Below are positions 11,827 through 24,938 of a DNA stretch of 64,000 nucleotides, piece by piece; the stretch's first letter is position 1; each line of letters opens with the position of its first letter. Below the pieces are notes generated by a model, which was given only the letters and a program-made list of their open reading frames with translations, ran no database searches and had not been told where the DNA came from. Both the position numbers and the translations under genes were made by a program. The stretch covers positions 56,485,075-56,549,074 of the forward strand of contig OU744725.1 of NCBI GenBank assembly GCA_916613615.1, written 5' to 3'. This DNA is from Steromphala cineraria. Taxonomy: Eukaryota > Mollusca > Gastropoda > Trochida > Trochidae.

Positions 11827-12782
11827 TATTCAAATATTGGGTGAACATATTTTTTATTCATATTCTTTCCTTAGTTTGTTTCTAACTTACTATTATGACA
11901 AAGGTAATATTTTTTATCAATTTTGTCCCTTTTTATAATTCTTTTTTCTTTGTTCTTTTAATAAATGTTCCCTTCTTCATTAAACTAAAAACTTATTATT
12001 TTTATATTGTCCAGGTCTTTACTATGATAAAGAAAAAACCATTCTTAAATTAATTTCTAAATGAAAGTCTTGTTTAATGCTTAATCCAGGTAAATTTATA
12101 ACATTTGTTGCAAACTACATTTCTATTAATGTTATTATGTAAGCATTATAGATGGATCGAACAATCGGAAGATTACTTCCCTGGTAAACAAACATCAGAC
12201 TACACGTTCATTGCACCTTTGACAGCTTGGCTAATCATCCATAGTAACCATGGAGACTACATAACTAATTCACAACATACCCTTAACTTTAATCAATAGT
12301 TGGGTGTAAAAATTGCTGAGTCGTGACATTCTTCTCATCAAATTGTGATGCATTATGTCAATATGATTTCATTAAAAATACTTTAATTGATCGTGTAAAC
12401 TTTTTCAAGCCATGAAAATTAATCTAGGAGTCTTGTCTTGCACAAGAAATAAAAGATGTCATTTGCAATGAACAGGAAATGAATGTGTAAAATTTGTTAA
12501 GGAAGAGAAATCTGAAAGATTTTCAACCTGTTTTTAAGGGGAATAGACTAAAGAACATATATTACATTTATCAAATGATTCGGAACAGAATAGACTCAAG
12601 AAAATATCTGATTTTAAACAGAATATTCCCTTCTCTAGGATTTGGTGAGCTGTATGGCATTAAAGTAATATTTTGTTGTTTAGATATCTGTTACATAAAT
12701 ATTAATGATCCTTTATCAAATAATATAGAAATAATTTCCATAGAAACTTTTACATTAGATATACAAGACAATGATATGGATT

Positions 12783-12841
12783 TCAACTTCTTTATTTATT
12801 TCACACGACGTTCCTGGGCTAGTTCTAGTCCCTTCTTCAGG
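12783..12841 (-). mobile_element. Retroelement 3'-end remnant (CTGAAGA...GTCG hairpin)
   Basis: On the minus strand: CTGAAGAAGGGACTAGAAC, then TAGCCCAGGAACGTCG, then a TGTGAAATAAATAAAG tail. The GGG...CCC hairpin between CTGAAGA and (G)GAACGTCG followed by an AATAAA-rich tail is a recurring 3'-end pattern of animal retroelements. Related remnants are at 18,283 and 19,570. Confidence 0.5.
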
Positions 12842-14695
12842 TGAGTTGAGCCACATTAGAGCTACTTTGATCCTTTTGAACATACATGCAAGACTATTCC
12901 TCGGCAGCCTATCTTTGGCCAGTGACCCGTTCAAGTTTATTGCCTTAGTGATTACAGAAGAGGGAAAAGGTGGAAAGTTCTTGAAACTTTTAAACTAGAC
13001 AAACATTGAGTTACTGTCCAAACGTCCACCTCTGGCCATGTCACTGCCAATCTCCAGTCAGCTACCTGTGAATGGTCAAGGTTCCCAAACAGTGATGTTT
13101 AGAATCTGACCTGTCAAGTCTTTGACAAACATCACATCTCACATCATCACACATCACACTCAGTCTAACTTCACAGTCTTACACTGGGTCCAACTTCAAA
13201 GTGTCACTATGATACAACCACATCGTGATTTTCTTAGAAACCGCTATGCTCCTCATCAAAGAATACTGATGAGATTTTGTAAGAGGGTACATAGCTTAAA
13301 CTTCAAAGGTTGTTAACGTTTGTGCGATAGTTACAGGTGCATTTCACCAATTAGATTTACATTCTTTGTTAAAATTAAATGACTAATCTAGAACCAAGGA
13401 TAGTGATAGATTTTGTTCGGAGGGGTCATATTTGTTTTGTTGGGTTTTTTTCTTTTTAAAAAAAGTGCTTGCATTCATGGGTAGGAGAGTTGGGTTATTG
13501 GCTTTTGAAGACTTACATTGGCCAATTTAACTTGTTTATTTGTCATCAATCTCCTACAAAACTTGCCATACTCCATGGTTTTGGGGAACTATCTCATGCA
13601 GAACTGTATATATTCTGCTGTGAAACCTGGGCAATACCAATACACACTTTTCCCATTCACCCAGCAGTTTAAATGGGAACCTGGTGATAGGTGGAAGGTA
13701 GGAATTCAAAAGTCATAATCGGTAGCTAAACAAGACCAGACTTCAACTTCAATCCTCTTGAGATTTTTTAAATCAAATTTGTTTATAATTTAAATTTAAC
13801 AAAATTATTCAGCGAACTGAAAGTTTGTTGATTGTCAAAAGTGAACTGTAAAATATGATAGAAATGTACCTTAAATGAAAGCAAAAGGTTTTCTGAACCT
13901 TCCAAATGGACATATTTTTCTTTTGAAATAATCACAACATGCACAGAGCATTAGAAATCAGATGCGACATCACAAGACTAAGTTCATTAACAACCAAACC
14001 ATGCCCTCTAACTCTTTGAGTATTCTCCAAGCAAACTAGCGCCTTTGTGGACAGTTCAATGAACTATTGACAGGTATAAGCTTTAGCCATCACGGGCTAT
14101 TTGTGCCATGTGGCAACGATGATGGGGAATTGATTAAGTCAACATTTACCTGCCCAGTTTGTATATAAGGACTGCTGGTTCAGAGTAGCTCCTCATGGTT
14201 TCTGCTATTTATAATTCTTAAATTACTGCCCTCTGTTTTTATATCGGCCATTGACTTCTAGAACCTGATATACAATACTCGGATAAGATCTATTGGACAT
14301 GAACAGTTGAAGATTGGATAATGGTTAGAAAAATGGGTTTTGATTGAGCTGGTTTATATAATATAATTGGGTCTGATTTATAGGGCAATAACATCAATTA
14401 AAGGTGTGATGAAAATGTTTAGTAAGAGTTTTTTAATTCAGGTGGTCAATTTGGATGATATTATGACTGAAAGGTCAGCTACTATGATAATAATAATACA
14501 TATATTATAGAGTGATTTCTCTTAATGATACTTATGATTGATCAAACACAAAGCCATAAGTGACCCCTCAGAATTGATATGTCCAAATAAATTCAACCTT
14601 CTGATTACAATAGACCGTGTTCTGAGGACTAAAAGTTTCAAAATATTGACGCTTCCTGGAATTGAACGTGTTCTATCAGAGAGTTTCCCCTCCAC

Positions 14696-14842
14696 AAGGT
14701 CTGAATGCAGTCCACCTACTCGCATGTTGCTGTACCAGTTAAGCTCAGACAAAACCCAGTCATACTTAAGGTCTGAATGCAGTTTACCTTCTTGCACATT
14801 GCCTTATCCATACAGTTAATGCAGACGAAACCCAGTCATCAG
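14696..14842 (+). repeat. 72-bp tandem duplication
   Basis: AAGGTCTGAATGCAGT at 14,696 and 14,768 starts two copies, each ending with CAGAC(A/G)AAACCCAGTCAT. It creates overlapping chance frames on both strands. Confidence 0.85.
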
Positions 14843-16923
14843 CAATTCAATCACATTGCCACATGTTAATAGTTTTTAGCGGCAAAAATGCGATTGGTAC
14901 ACTGGAGTTACCTGCACTTAGTAATGATACAGACTTTCAAGGAGAGGAAATATCAGCTGAACAGAGTTTGAACCGAGATAGAGTCAATATTTTGCTTTCC
15001 TAGATCGTTTTTTATCAGACTGCGACAAATCAAATTCATAATACATATTAAATTGATGATTCTTAAATTGCTAGACAAATCCAGTTCACAAAATTGCAAA
15101 TCCAAGTTGATAAGAGGGGCCAATATTAAACAGAGAAAACAGCCAAATGAAGGAAACGTTTAAATAAGCTATTGAATAAATGATCAAAATCAAAAGTTAA
15201 CACCAACTTAACACAGTAGATTCTAAAATATCTTTCCTGCACCTTCCTAAGACCAAGAAATAAATCCTTGAATGCTTTATTCAACCTGTACAAATTCCGG
15301 TAAGACAAGATATAATTTATTGACCAAGTCATTGATTGTTACAGCACGATGACAGGTCAATTAGGGTAACAATAGTCCACATTCCTGTCCGTCTCCCCAT
15401 CAATCTAGTCTGGTTATCTGCCAATGACAGACTGGTAATTTGCCCTATCGAATCTAATTATCATGATCGTGTTTTAGCATGCTTCGTTAAAGACTTTGCA
15501 ACGTGTTAAGAGGTTGTTGTGTTAAAAACATTCACTTCTTCCAAAAGAAATAGATTTTTCATGAAAATTCAAGCTGAAAGTTTTTTCCCTTGTTATCTTT
15601 AAAAACATTAGACCATAAAGTTGATATTTCAATAATTATTAAATACTAGAAAATTTTACCTCAAAATGATTTTTCAAAGTAAAAGACTACAAATGTTATT
15701 TTGCAACAAGACAAAGCTCTGCAAAATTTACTGTTATAGACTAAATTTTCACTAATCAAAACTGTTTATGTTTCATTTTAATCGCAAAGTTTTTAAAACT
15801 GAGTTAACTTCATAAGATTAATGAATAAGAAATGTCAAAGGCAAAGGAAAATACAAACCTGATTTTTAATCATGCAAGTTAAAAAAGTGATTATACAAAA
15901 ATCGAACTAGGAAAACCCTATTAACCTATTTAAAACTTGAACTTTTACTAGTTCTCAACTTTTCAAAAAGATTACCTTTAAATATTATTATTAGCATATT
16001 TTACCTTTCCGTTTCCTCTTTAACTTTTTAGTCCAAGGTAAACTCCAGGTAGACATGACTGTGATCTCCCAGTCATGAGCATTAATGATCTCAGATCATT
16101 TTAAGTTTCTAACTCAATCTGTAAAACTTTAAGTTTATGTGAAAACTTTCTGCATGAGTTGAGAAGACCTACCTTGTAAGCCTTTGATCTCAAAACACCT
16201 GTTTTCACCTGGATGTTTTCAAAAGGTAAAATGCCCCCAGGGAGTCAACAAGGGGGTTAGAAGAAAAGGCAGAGGATAAATACCCTTTTATAACCCTACA
16301 ATCTCATGGGAGAATCACAACTTTGAATAAATTACACAGTTTTATACCATTGCATGAAATCTGTTATTTTGACCTCAATTTGTTTGCCCCTGGGTTATTA
16401 TACTGTCAAGATGAAAGTGTTTTTTAAGTCAAGGTAAGAATACCTGGAATTTCACCTAATACCATATTACAAGATCGTCAGGTTGATAGCAGTTTGTTGT
16501 TTACTTATTCCTTTGATAGTTTATCTACTTTTCTTTTCGTTTTATACAATCTTTGTATTTTAAGTTCATGGGTGTGCAAGTACCAAGGTACTTGTGTTCT
16601 TAATTTAAGTAGGTTTTTGAACTTGCTCTGAACTTTTGTGACCCATATAGCCATTTTTATGATAAGATTATAATGGTAATGCTTAAATCTCTTAATAAGT
16701 ACATATAAAGTGAAAGTCAATGGTGAAATTTAAAAATATTTGCTGCTTGAAACTTTCTTTTATGATATCAAATTACTAATTACAGTGCAGAGATTTGGCA
16801 GGATTAAGTTTACTTTTAAGTATGTGTTTGGTTCATATCATTTTCCCATAATATAATGATTCACTCAAGCAAAAATAATTCTCATGATTACATGCCAGTT
16901 TAGAAGTTCCACACTATTGTTAA

Positions 16924-17123
16924 GGCATCTTCCTACGCAGAGCCTAAAAGGCCAGTTTCTGAACTGTCATTTTATGCCTTGCTGCAGAGCCTTTACTTTT
17001 CTGTGCTGCTATAGTGCCCCTACAGACTAGAGAGCAGGCACAGAAAACTCAAGGTTATGCAGCAAGGCATAAAACTGACAGTTTGAAAACTGGCGTTTTA
17101 GGTTTTGCGTAGGAAGATGTTGC
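16924..17123. mobile_element. Foldback/MITE-like inverted repeat, arms about 62 bp
   Basis: The left arm 16,924-16,985 (CATCTTCCTACGCA..., GCCAGTTT..., ATGCCTTGCTGCA) matches the reverse complement of 17,058-17,123 with a few mismatches and small indels. The loop is about 72 bp. A TAAG-like tetramer is on both outer sides, but a clean target duplication is not certain. No coding capacity. Confidence 0.75.
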
Positions 17124-18282
17124 TAAGAAGGCTGGATACCTTTGTTAGTGGGTATCCGGAAGGGTCATATTGTAATATTGAAAACTTAAAACCTGTTTGT
17201 TTATTACTGCCAGTGTGAGGGCAAAAAGCTATTAATCAATTAATGATTTAGTTTATAAAATTAATAATAATTTTTCTTTTCAACAACATAAGACTATATT
17301 TAGATATTTCTTAACACCTCGATATTTTGTATCCAACCTCCTTAAAAAACACTAAATTTCACATGATCACATGCCACTTCAAAAATAAGCTTCAGATTAT
17401 TGTTGAAAACCATCAATTGTTTTGTTCACTTTGGACTTATAACACCCTTGCTAATGGACTGATGTGTCCTTGCTAATAAAGTAAGCATAATTTGCTATGA
17501 ACACAAAAATGATAAATATTTAATTTGCATATGATATGAAATAATCAACATGCTCTAGTTACTTGTATCATCAGTAGAATCTACAATCAATCGAAATTCA
17601 AAGACATTACGTCAAACTGACTCTGCCCTTCTAAGTTTCATTATCAGTTGTGTAACTAGAGACATTAGAGTAACTCACACTAAACATTATTTGCTCATGT
17701 GGACCAAGACATTGTAATGCCTGAATGACAACAATGCATTTCTACAATTCATCAAACACCTAGACATGAAATCAACACTATGGTCGATTTGTTCCCATGA
17801 ACAGCAGAATGGACATCTAACAATATATTGTGATCTTGAGTCGTAAGGCTTGACGACATTACGCTTGATAAGCTCCTGTGTATAGACACCTAAGAATTAA
17901 TTAACACAACATACGTGCCAAAGAGAATACAACACAAGACAGGACTCAAAGGAATTGAAGCAAAATGTTCCCAAAGGACATTCAATGAATGGCTGACAAC
18001 ACCAAACATAATATTGTCCTTGAACATCATTGTTATATCGTGGATTACTGAATTAGTTGCATTAAGGCTAACAAGCACTATCAATTAGTTACATTATGTG
18101 AAACTTTTGCAGTTCAATAAACATATATACACCTTTACCAACCAACAGTCTTGTGATAGCATGCTACACTTCACATCATTTGCCAAACAAAACTAAGTGA
18201 AGTCCTGAGGGAACAAGGTATGGCACCATTGCATTGAAAGATGACATCTAGCTGACACAAGTCAAGAAAAAAAAAAGATTTG

Positions 18283-18384
18283 GTCTGATGAAGGGGGTCC
18301 AAGGACCCCGAAACATTACATTAGAATGTGAAACTTTCAACGAGTGTCATTACTGTATTTTGATGGTACTCCCCCTCTTTACTT
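18283..18384 (+). mobile_element. Retroelement 3'-end remnant with hammerhead-like hairpin
   Basis: CTGATGA (18,285-18,291) is followed by a perfect 7-bp stem GGGGTCC/GGACCCC (18,294-18,309) and GAAAC (18,310-18,314), then an AT-rich tail ending GGTACTCCCCCTCTTTAC. The order CTGATGA-stem-GAAA is the hammerhead ribozyme core reported in Penelope-like elements. However, two extra bases precede the stem and the base after the following G-T is G, so a canonical cleavage site is lacking. An inverted relative lies at 19,481-19,570. Confidence 0.5.
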
Positions 18385-19480
18385 AAAAAAAAAAGATAAT
18401 AGTAAAAGAAAAGTACAAAATATCAAGAACAACCTTATGTCCAGAAAGCAAAACAACCATCAATAAGCAGGTCAAACAACATCTATCAAGTAAAATACAA
18501 ACATCAATTGTTCATGAACAAATTGGTGATAAGAGTTTGCCAAAACTACACACATCATGAATAGACGTATATAGAACAAAAAAGGTGACAATACTGTCAA
18601 CAAGAACAATATCGTGAACAAGACAGCAAGTGACCAAAGAACAAACTACCATATAATCAAGAACAACAACACCATGAAACAACAACACCTATCCCTTATT
18701 TGTGTATTATTCATGTGTCAGCACCTTTCATGATTACCGTTACTAACAACTTCATTAATCTATTATGTCTTATTTATAGCCAGGGGTTAGAGCGACATTG
18801 ATGGTGTTATGTATCATGTGATAGACGTTCCACATAATTGGGAAAATAATAATATTATTCCTGTAATTAAATATTCTTCTTGTCTTTATTAATTCTAGAT
18901 AATTATATTATCAGTGTAATTAAATATTGTTCAAGTGACTTTATTGAGAGGTTTAATTATTTTATCATGTAGTCAAGATGTCTTTATCTGTAAATGCATT
19001 TCCAAAGTGTTGACTGCAAAATAATTCAATTGAGAACTTGACATATTGGGATTTGTATTAAAAGGTGAAATAACAATAAAAGAAACAAAAACAAAACAAA
19101 ACAAATATAAAAAGAATAAAAGAAAACAAACTTTGTTTTGATCTGCAGAAATATCTGTCAAGTGCCAACTCCAACATGTATTCAATTATGACTTGACACA
19201 TTAGCATTTGTATGCAAGGACCTGGTAATATTTTATTCAGGGTTCAATTGTGACAGACATTATTAGTAATTCATCCCATCAATACAGGTAATCCACAGTG
19301 TATCATTTCATCGTTCAAGTCATGCAAGCCATGTTGATTACATTATCATTTACAAACATGGCTCATTTTAGTTATACAGTTGTTAAAAGAATGTGGTTTA
19401 AGCTTTTTGCTCTATGTCAAAGTGAGAAAATACATCTGCATTTGTGACACGTAAAATATCAAACTTTCGTTCCTATTTCA

Positions 19481-19570
19481 AGTCAAGAGGGATGGAGTAC
19501 CGTTAACAAAAATGTAGCACAATAGAATTCAAAGATTTAATTACCCCTTCCAAGCATCTTCATCAGACTA
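19481..19570 (-). mobile_element. Diverged relative of the 18.3-kb retroelement tail, inverted
   Basis: On the minus strand, TCTGATGAAGATGCTTGGAA is followed by an AT-rich tail and GGTACTCCATCCCTCTTGAC. It shares the CTGATGAAG start and the GGTACTCC..CC(C)TCTT end with 18,283-18,384, but has lost the stable stem and the GAAAC. Confidence 0.5.
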
Positions 19571-20100
19571 AGTTCAAATCTTTATTTCAGTTTGGAGTCA
19601 AGTAAGCCTCTTTTGATGAAAGAATCATATATCAATATAAATGTTTCAGGTGAAAGAGCAGCACATTGTAACATTTTGCTGTAAATCCTTATGTACTTGA
19701 AGACAAGGAAACAAAATAAAAATAAAATATTGTCAAGGTATGTAAATTTCATTGAGGTGTGTAATGTGAATAATTCCTAATTGTTTATATTTCTGTAACA
19801 TTATTTATTTTCTTAACTAAAACATTTTGTTATTGAGTGGTATAACATCAACATGAAAAAAATATCTAATTCTTTAAGAATTTTTGTCATACACTCAAAA
19901 TGCCTAGATAACATTCAACAATATAATAAGACCACCCAAAATTAAAATTTTCAATAGTTCAAATAAGATCAATATGATTTTGAATAATGATGAACTCATA
20001 AATTTTTCTTGAAGAGTATATATAAGAATGCTATCTAAACTTCTTAAAGGACATATTTTTTCATTTTAATTTATCATTATTACTTTTTTTGGAGATACAT

Positions 20101-20245
20101 CTTCCACCTGAGATTTGCATGCACACCTTTACAACGGCCAGGTGTGACTGGAGAGTTATTGTTGTAACACCTGCCACCTCAGGTATAAGGCTGATCTACA
20201 TGCTGATATTCGTACCTGTGTATTGTACCCTATTGTCAGGAGGAA
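20101..20245. promoter_or_regulatory. E-box and octamer cluster, possible enhancer
   Basis: Within 145 bases there are E-boxes of the CACCTG/CAGGTG type (CCACCTGAG, CCAGGTGTG, ACACCTGCC, GTACCTGTG is near-match) and a perfect octamer ATTTGCAT. The stretch is less AT-rich than its surroundings. Function is inference only; such motifs also occur by chance. Confidence 0.2.
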
Positions 20246-20832
20246 CAAACCTATAAACAAAACAACCTCCATGTGTGATAAATATGTTGGCATTGGTGAG
20301 TGCCATTTTATGTCAACAGGGACAATAAACAATATCAATCTGTAGATAAATAAGATTTAGAGGGTTAATAAACAAGGTTTAGTCAATACCTTACACTTAA
20401 TAAATAACATTATTATTAAAATTGGTATTGACACCACGATGAATGGTTTTATCTGTTGTTCAGTTAAGCACTTCTATACGTTTGCTTTACTGTTTTGATA
20501 TGATGTTGGATATCAATGATATTGATGATAATCATACCATTAAAATGAACACTTATTGAGACTATCTTATCATACATCTTATGATACATCATACACCTCA
20601 TCAAATTCTCTCCACATGTAAGGATAAGTCAGAATAATTTAGTTTTTTCTTAAAAACATCCAGGTAGTTCATTGTCTCTTCAGTAACAATGATTATCCCA
20701 ATAAGACCTCAGCTTATGTCATGTTGTAGGGTCTGCAAAAGATTATATTCTGATCTACAGTTGCAATAAGTGCAGTATTGACATGCTTAGTAATTACATA
20801 TCATCCCAGTTGCATAACAGAACAGACGGTCT

Positions 20833-20920
20833 GGTTCAATATGTGCAAAGACAATGGCGGCCATCTTGAACTGCGGAAATCAATTGCACAAATAGTGCAC
20901 ATTGTTTACACAGTTGAACC
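20833..20920. repeat. Short imperfect inverted repeat
   Basis: GGTTCAATATGTGCAAAGAC followed by AAT pairs, with small indels, with the reverse complement of ATTGTTTACACAGTTGAACC. The 45-base loop contains CAATGGCGGCCATCTT, which includes a YY1-like motif. It could be a tiny MITE or a structured site. Confidence 0.4.
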
Positions 20921-22413
20921 AAGTACACCAGGTAACTGCAGAGCATAACGAGTCTTCACGCATATCCTAACACAGATATAAATATCAATTTATGACAGAG
21001 TCACATGATTCCAAAGATCATAGAGTTCATAAAACCACTAATAGCCCTACCTATTGAAACCCTAAGTCACCTCTGAGCAACCAGTAACAAATATGTTTTT
21101 GAGCCTGATTTTTTTGTTTTAAACTTCAATACATTTCGAAACGCAAAATGAATAAGTTTAATATTCAATATTTAATAACCTCTTATGTTATTCAATTCAT
21201 ACTGACAATCCATGTAATGTTAATTTAAAAGAATTACAAATTGATAACAAAAGAATGTTATTTGCCACCGTGATTAACATTTAATTTTAACCATTTAAAA
21301 TTTTCAAAATGTACATGTCTATTAGTGTATTCATTATGTCAGAAATAAAGTGTTCTTAAAATCTCTTCTTAACATGAACCATGCATGTTATCTAAAAAAT
21401 ATTATGTTGAATAGACTTGCATACTAACTGGCTTTGCATCATTTCAACTAATGTGTAAACAACAATATCACTCGCTTATAAGTAATATACTATAGCAAGC
21501 TTTTACTTACAAATCATTAATCATTTTGAGAGATGGATATTTCAGGACCATAATTGTACATCTCAAACACATTATTGTATATTTCAAAACAATAATTGTA
21601 TATTTCAAGAAATGTTTCGCTGATTTTGAACAATGGATTGTATCTAATAATATTGTGCCATTCAGCAGACCCAAAGTCGCTGAACATGCTATTCAACCCA
21701 ATCCTGCATGACATAAATGATATCATATAGGTATGTATATATAGTTGCTGAACCAATGAAATGAATGAAAATTGATGTAAGTCATTCCCATCCTGAATAC
21801 AAACACCATAGAAAACCAAACACCATAGATTTTATACGGCCTAGCTGCTCATTCAACAATTATGGAATATGTCTATATTTGTGTGAGAAAGTCAGTTATA
21901 AAAACTTCCCACTTTATAAACTGTCCTGTAAATTTCATAAAGATGAGTCATTAAACCTGTCAAAAGATATGAGACTCCAAAACCTTGAATTTAGCCCCAA
22001 GCGAAAGTGATGTTGTAGTGACTTCATATTCATGTATTTCTGGGATGAATGAATTAAATAAATTGACAATACAGTTTACTCATTTGTTGAAAAAGTGACA
22101 TGGCTGAGTCAATGAACTTGCCAACCTCCATAGTTCATATTATGGTGAAGGCATCTTTGAAAAACAAGAAGAGAATGTAAATACAATATTGCCTGAAATA
22201 TTTGATGAAATCCATGATTTTTAAGTATGATTTCTTTATAGCTTCTTATAAGAATGCAAAGTGTCAAGTTTCAGATTTATAAACTGTGGTTACAAATAAT
22301 ATATAAACTAATGATATTCAACTCTAACATTAACAAGTCAGCTGCTATATTGGTAAGTGTCAAATATTATTGTTGGCCAACAAGAATCATAATTTGATGA
22401 CATCAAGAAAAAA

Positions 22414-22806
22414 CTCGGATTGGCCTCTTCAACAGCATTTTCTCCTCACAGAGGCAGATCAAGAAATGTTGATTAAGCCTCTGTTATATTACGCCGAGTT
22501 TGTGGGATAGAATGGGAGATGCCTGATTGGAGGCAATCAAAGTTAGTTGTGCAATCAGCGACGCTGTTCTTAAATCATCGTTTTGGCTACTAAATAAAGG
22601 CAAAAGCATTGTTATATGAATCACCCTTTCCATGCGTGAAGCTTTGTCATTTGATAAAGAAATTCAAATGGATTGTGATGCAGTTTTTTTCCGCTAGGGG
22701 AAACTGCCGGAACCCACAGATTTCGGTGTAAAAGAACAGAGGCTAAATCAACATGACTTGATCTGCCTCTGTGGGGAGAGAATGCTTCAACAGTTACAAT
22801 CCAGAA
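22414..22806. mobile_element. Foldback element, arms about 70 bp
   Basis: The left arm 22,414-22,484 (GGATTG..., CTTCAACAGCATT, CACAGAGGCAGATCAAG, GTTGATT.AGCCTCTGT) matches the reverse complement of 22,736-22,806 at roughly 80 percent, with about 250 bp between. No transposase frame. The inner part has a minus-strand open frame (22,869-22,621) that starts at a non-ATG codon and overlaps the right arm. Confidence 0.7.
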
Positions 22807-23521
22807 ATCTTCAGGACCAGCAGACAAAGGGTTAAGAAAATCCAATACAGCAAAGACAGATGCCCTCAAAGGGGTAATCTAGATAGAGAGCCAATAACTA
22901 TCAAATTATCACCAAATTAACACTATCAGCCTGCCATAGTGATAATACAATTAATTTACCCTACAGTAGCCTGAGGATATTCATATCCCGTTACCCAACC
23001 TTTAACCTCTGTTATGCAAGTAGATAACAGAAGGTCAATGATTCGTAGATAGAGTTAATATCACACCCTGATATCTCCCTAGCTCTGCCTATGTCTTATA
23101 TTTCTACAAGAACATTGATGGCCCAATTAAAGCAAAGATATCATTGGATACAGACGTATTGAGAGAAAAGTTTCTTAAATCACCTGCAATATTTACGGTT
23201 TATGATGGTCTTCAAGAAATCACCATAGTAAAATGGAGAACATGTTTGACATAACCAATATCCTATAATACCCAATTATCATCACTAAAATCAAGGCAGC
23301 TACTTTTTGCCAGAACTTGTTACATTTTGGTCAGGACTGGTAACTTTTCAAAAATTGTCTTTATTTTCCACAAGGAATCGACCAATTAATTTTCAGGACA
23401 AGCTAGGCCTTCTAATTTATTTTATACACTGGTTGTATATTAATCGATTATGATCATTATCATTATCAAATGTTCGAAAATGTATATCATCATCAGTATT
23501 CAATAGAATCCATAGTATGGT

Positions 23522-23683
23522 TTTCATCTTCTAAAAACACCTGCAAGAAAAGGTGACTGTGGTCTAAAAAGAGTTTGAAGGGTAAAATGGTGGAGAACTT
23601 TGTTTCATCTTCTAAAAACACCTGCAATAAAAGTTTACTAGGGTCTTACAAGAGTTTGAAGGGTAAAATGGTGGAGATGTTTG
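23522..23683 (+). repeat. 81-bp tandem duplication
   Basis: Two copies start TTTCATCTTCTAAAAACACC at 23,522 and 23,603 and share GAGTTTGAAGGGTAAAATGG near their ends. Confidence 0.9.
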
Positions 23684-24938
23684 TAATTCAGTATCTAACT
23701 ATTATCACAAGTGTTAGCTAATGTCTGTAATCATCTCCTCATGCTCCAACTGTAGGTAAACCTTATGTAACTCCATGGTGTCACTGTACAGCTCTACCTG
23801 CTGATTGCAACAACAATGGCAGGAGATGCTGAACGGTGAATGACCTCGGGGAGAATTGACATCCTCCCAGTTGTGCCCAATAACAGTAAAAGTATATTGA
23901 TTGACAGGTATTGATGAACCCTAACAATAATGGTCCTCTTCTTGACCCCCTCCAAAGCTCAAATCCTTGATAGCTGTAAACTCAACTTGACTCATAAACT
24001 TTCAAATCTCCATATAGTACCTGATAATTGTAAATCCATTCTGACAGATACCATTTTGTAAAGATGCAATTCAGTGAATTATCAAAATATATAGTGTTGT
24101 AAACACTAAACACTACAACTCATCTTCATGCAAACTCTGACCTCAAAATGATTTACCATCTAAATACAGTATACAACAGATCTACAACAATGGAATAATT
24201 TGCCAATAGAATGAATGACCTTGAGTAACACCTAGTGTCCAAAACACATTCACAAACCAAACACATCTTCATCTCCTCATCAAAGTCAAAGACAATGAAT
24301 CCAGCTAAACACGGTGTACAATATATCCTTATATTTGTGTCCAACAATGGAAGATGTGAAGGGAGTGAACAACTTCAAAGAACATGTTCACAATAAGAAA
24401 CAATCTTCATCCAAACAGTAACCTCATTCACAATCCATCTACCCCAAAACAGTGTACAAGATACTTACAGTAAGTCCCAACAATGGAAGCTGATGCAACT
24501 CTGGGACCTGCATGACCCCTGAGGAACAATTAGAATCCCATTCACCTAACAATAACAATGGAGATCAAAGTTCTTGACCCTCCAACTGGTCACAGCATGG
24601 ACAATGTCCAGATATACCATGTTATCTTAGTGTCATGATGGTTGTTATCTATGGTAGCAAGAAAAGCCAAGACCTTTACAGATCATCAAGATTGAGCTTT
24701 CTAGGATATGCCACCTCTTGTCCATTGAAACCTTAAGGTTTCTGTTGTGGATAAGCCCTGTTACATACAGACTTCAGTCAGCAAGGAAATGCTAAATAGG
24801 TATACCATCTGATGTACATTGTGACATAACATTTGTTAGTGCTGGTATGTTACAGATAATCCTCAGAGCCTCTCTGGAGTGTTTCTCAAGGTCATAGAAT
24901 AACTCGGAATTATGTAACAACTTCAGACCTTCTATCCA

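Larger units (their letters stand above)
11829..16923. other. No gene recognised apart from small repeats
   Basis: AT-rich non-coding sequence. It holds the retroelement tail at 12.8 kb and the 72-bp duplication at 14.7 kb. The longest open frame (12,494-12,844, +) begins at a non-ATG codon and its end lies in the antisense of the retroelement tail, so it is not taken as a gene. Confidence 0.45.
17124..22413. other. No gene recognised apart from listed elements
   Basis: AT-rich sequence with several A-rich tracts (for example 19,078-19,132). It holds the two retroelement tails, an E-box/octamer cluster at 20.1 kb and a small inverted repeat at 20.8 kb. No exon was recognised. Confidence 0.45.

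Noticed and set aside
12494..12844. 116-codon plus-strand frame
   Set aside because: Non-ATG start, AT-driven composition, and its end is the antisense of a retroelement tail.
18285..18314. Active hammerhead ribozyme
   Set aside because: Two extra bases before stem II and no canonical cleavage residue after the third helix; only a hammerhead-like relic can be claimed.
22621..22869. 82-codon minus-strand frame
   Set aside because: Starts at a non-ATG codon and overlaps the arm of a foldback element.
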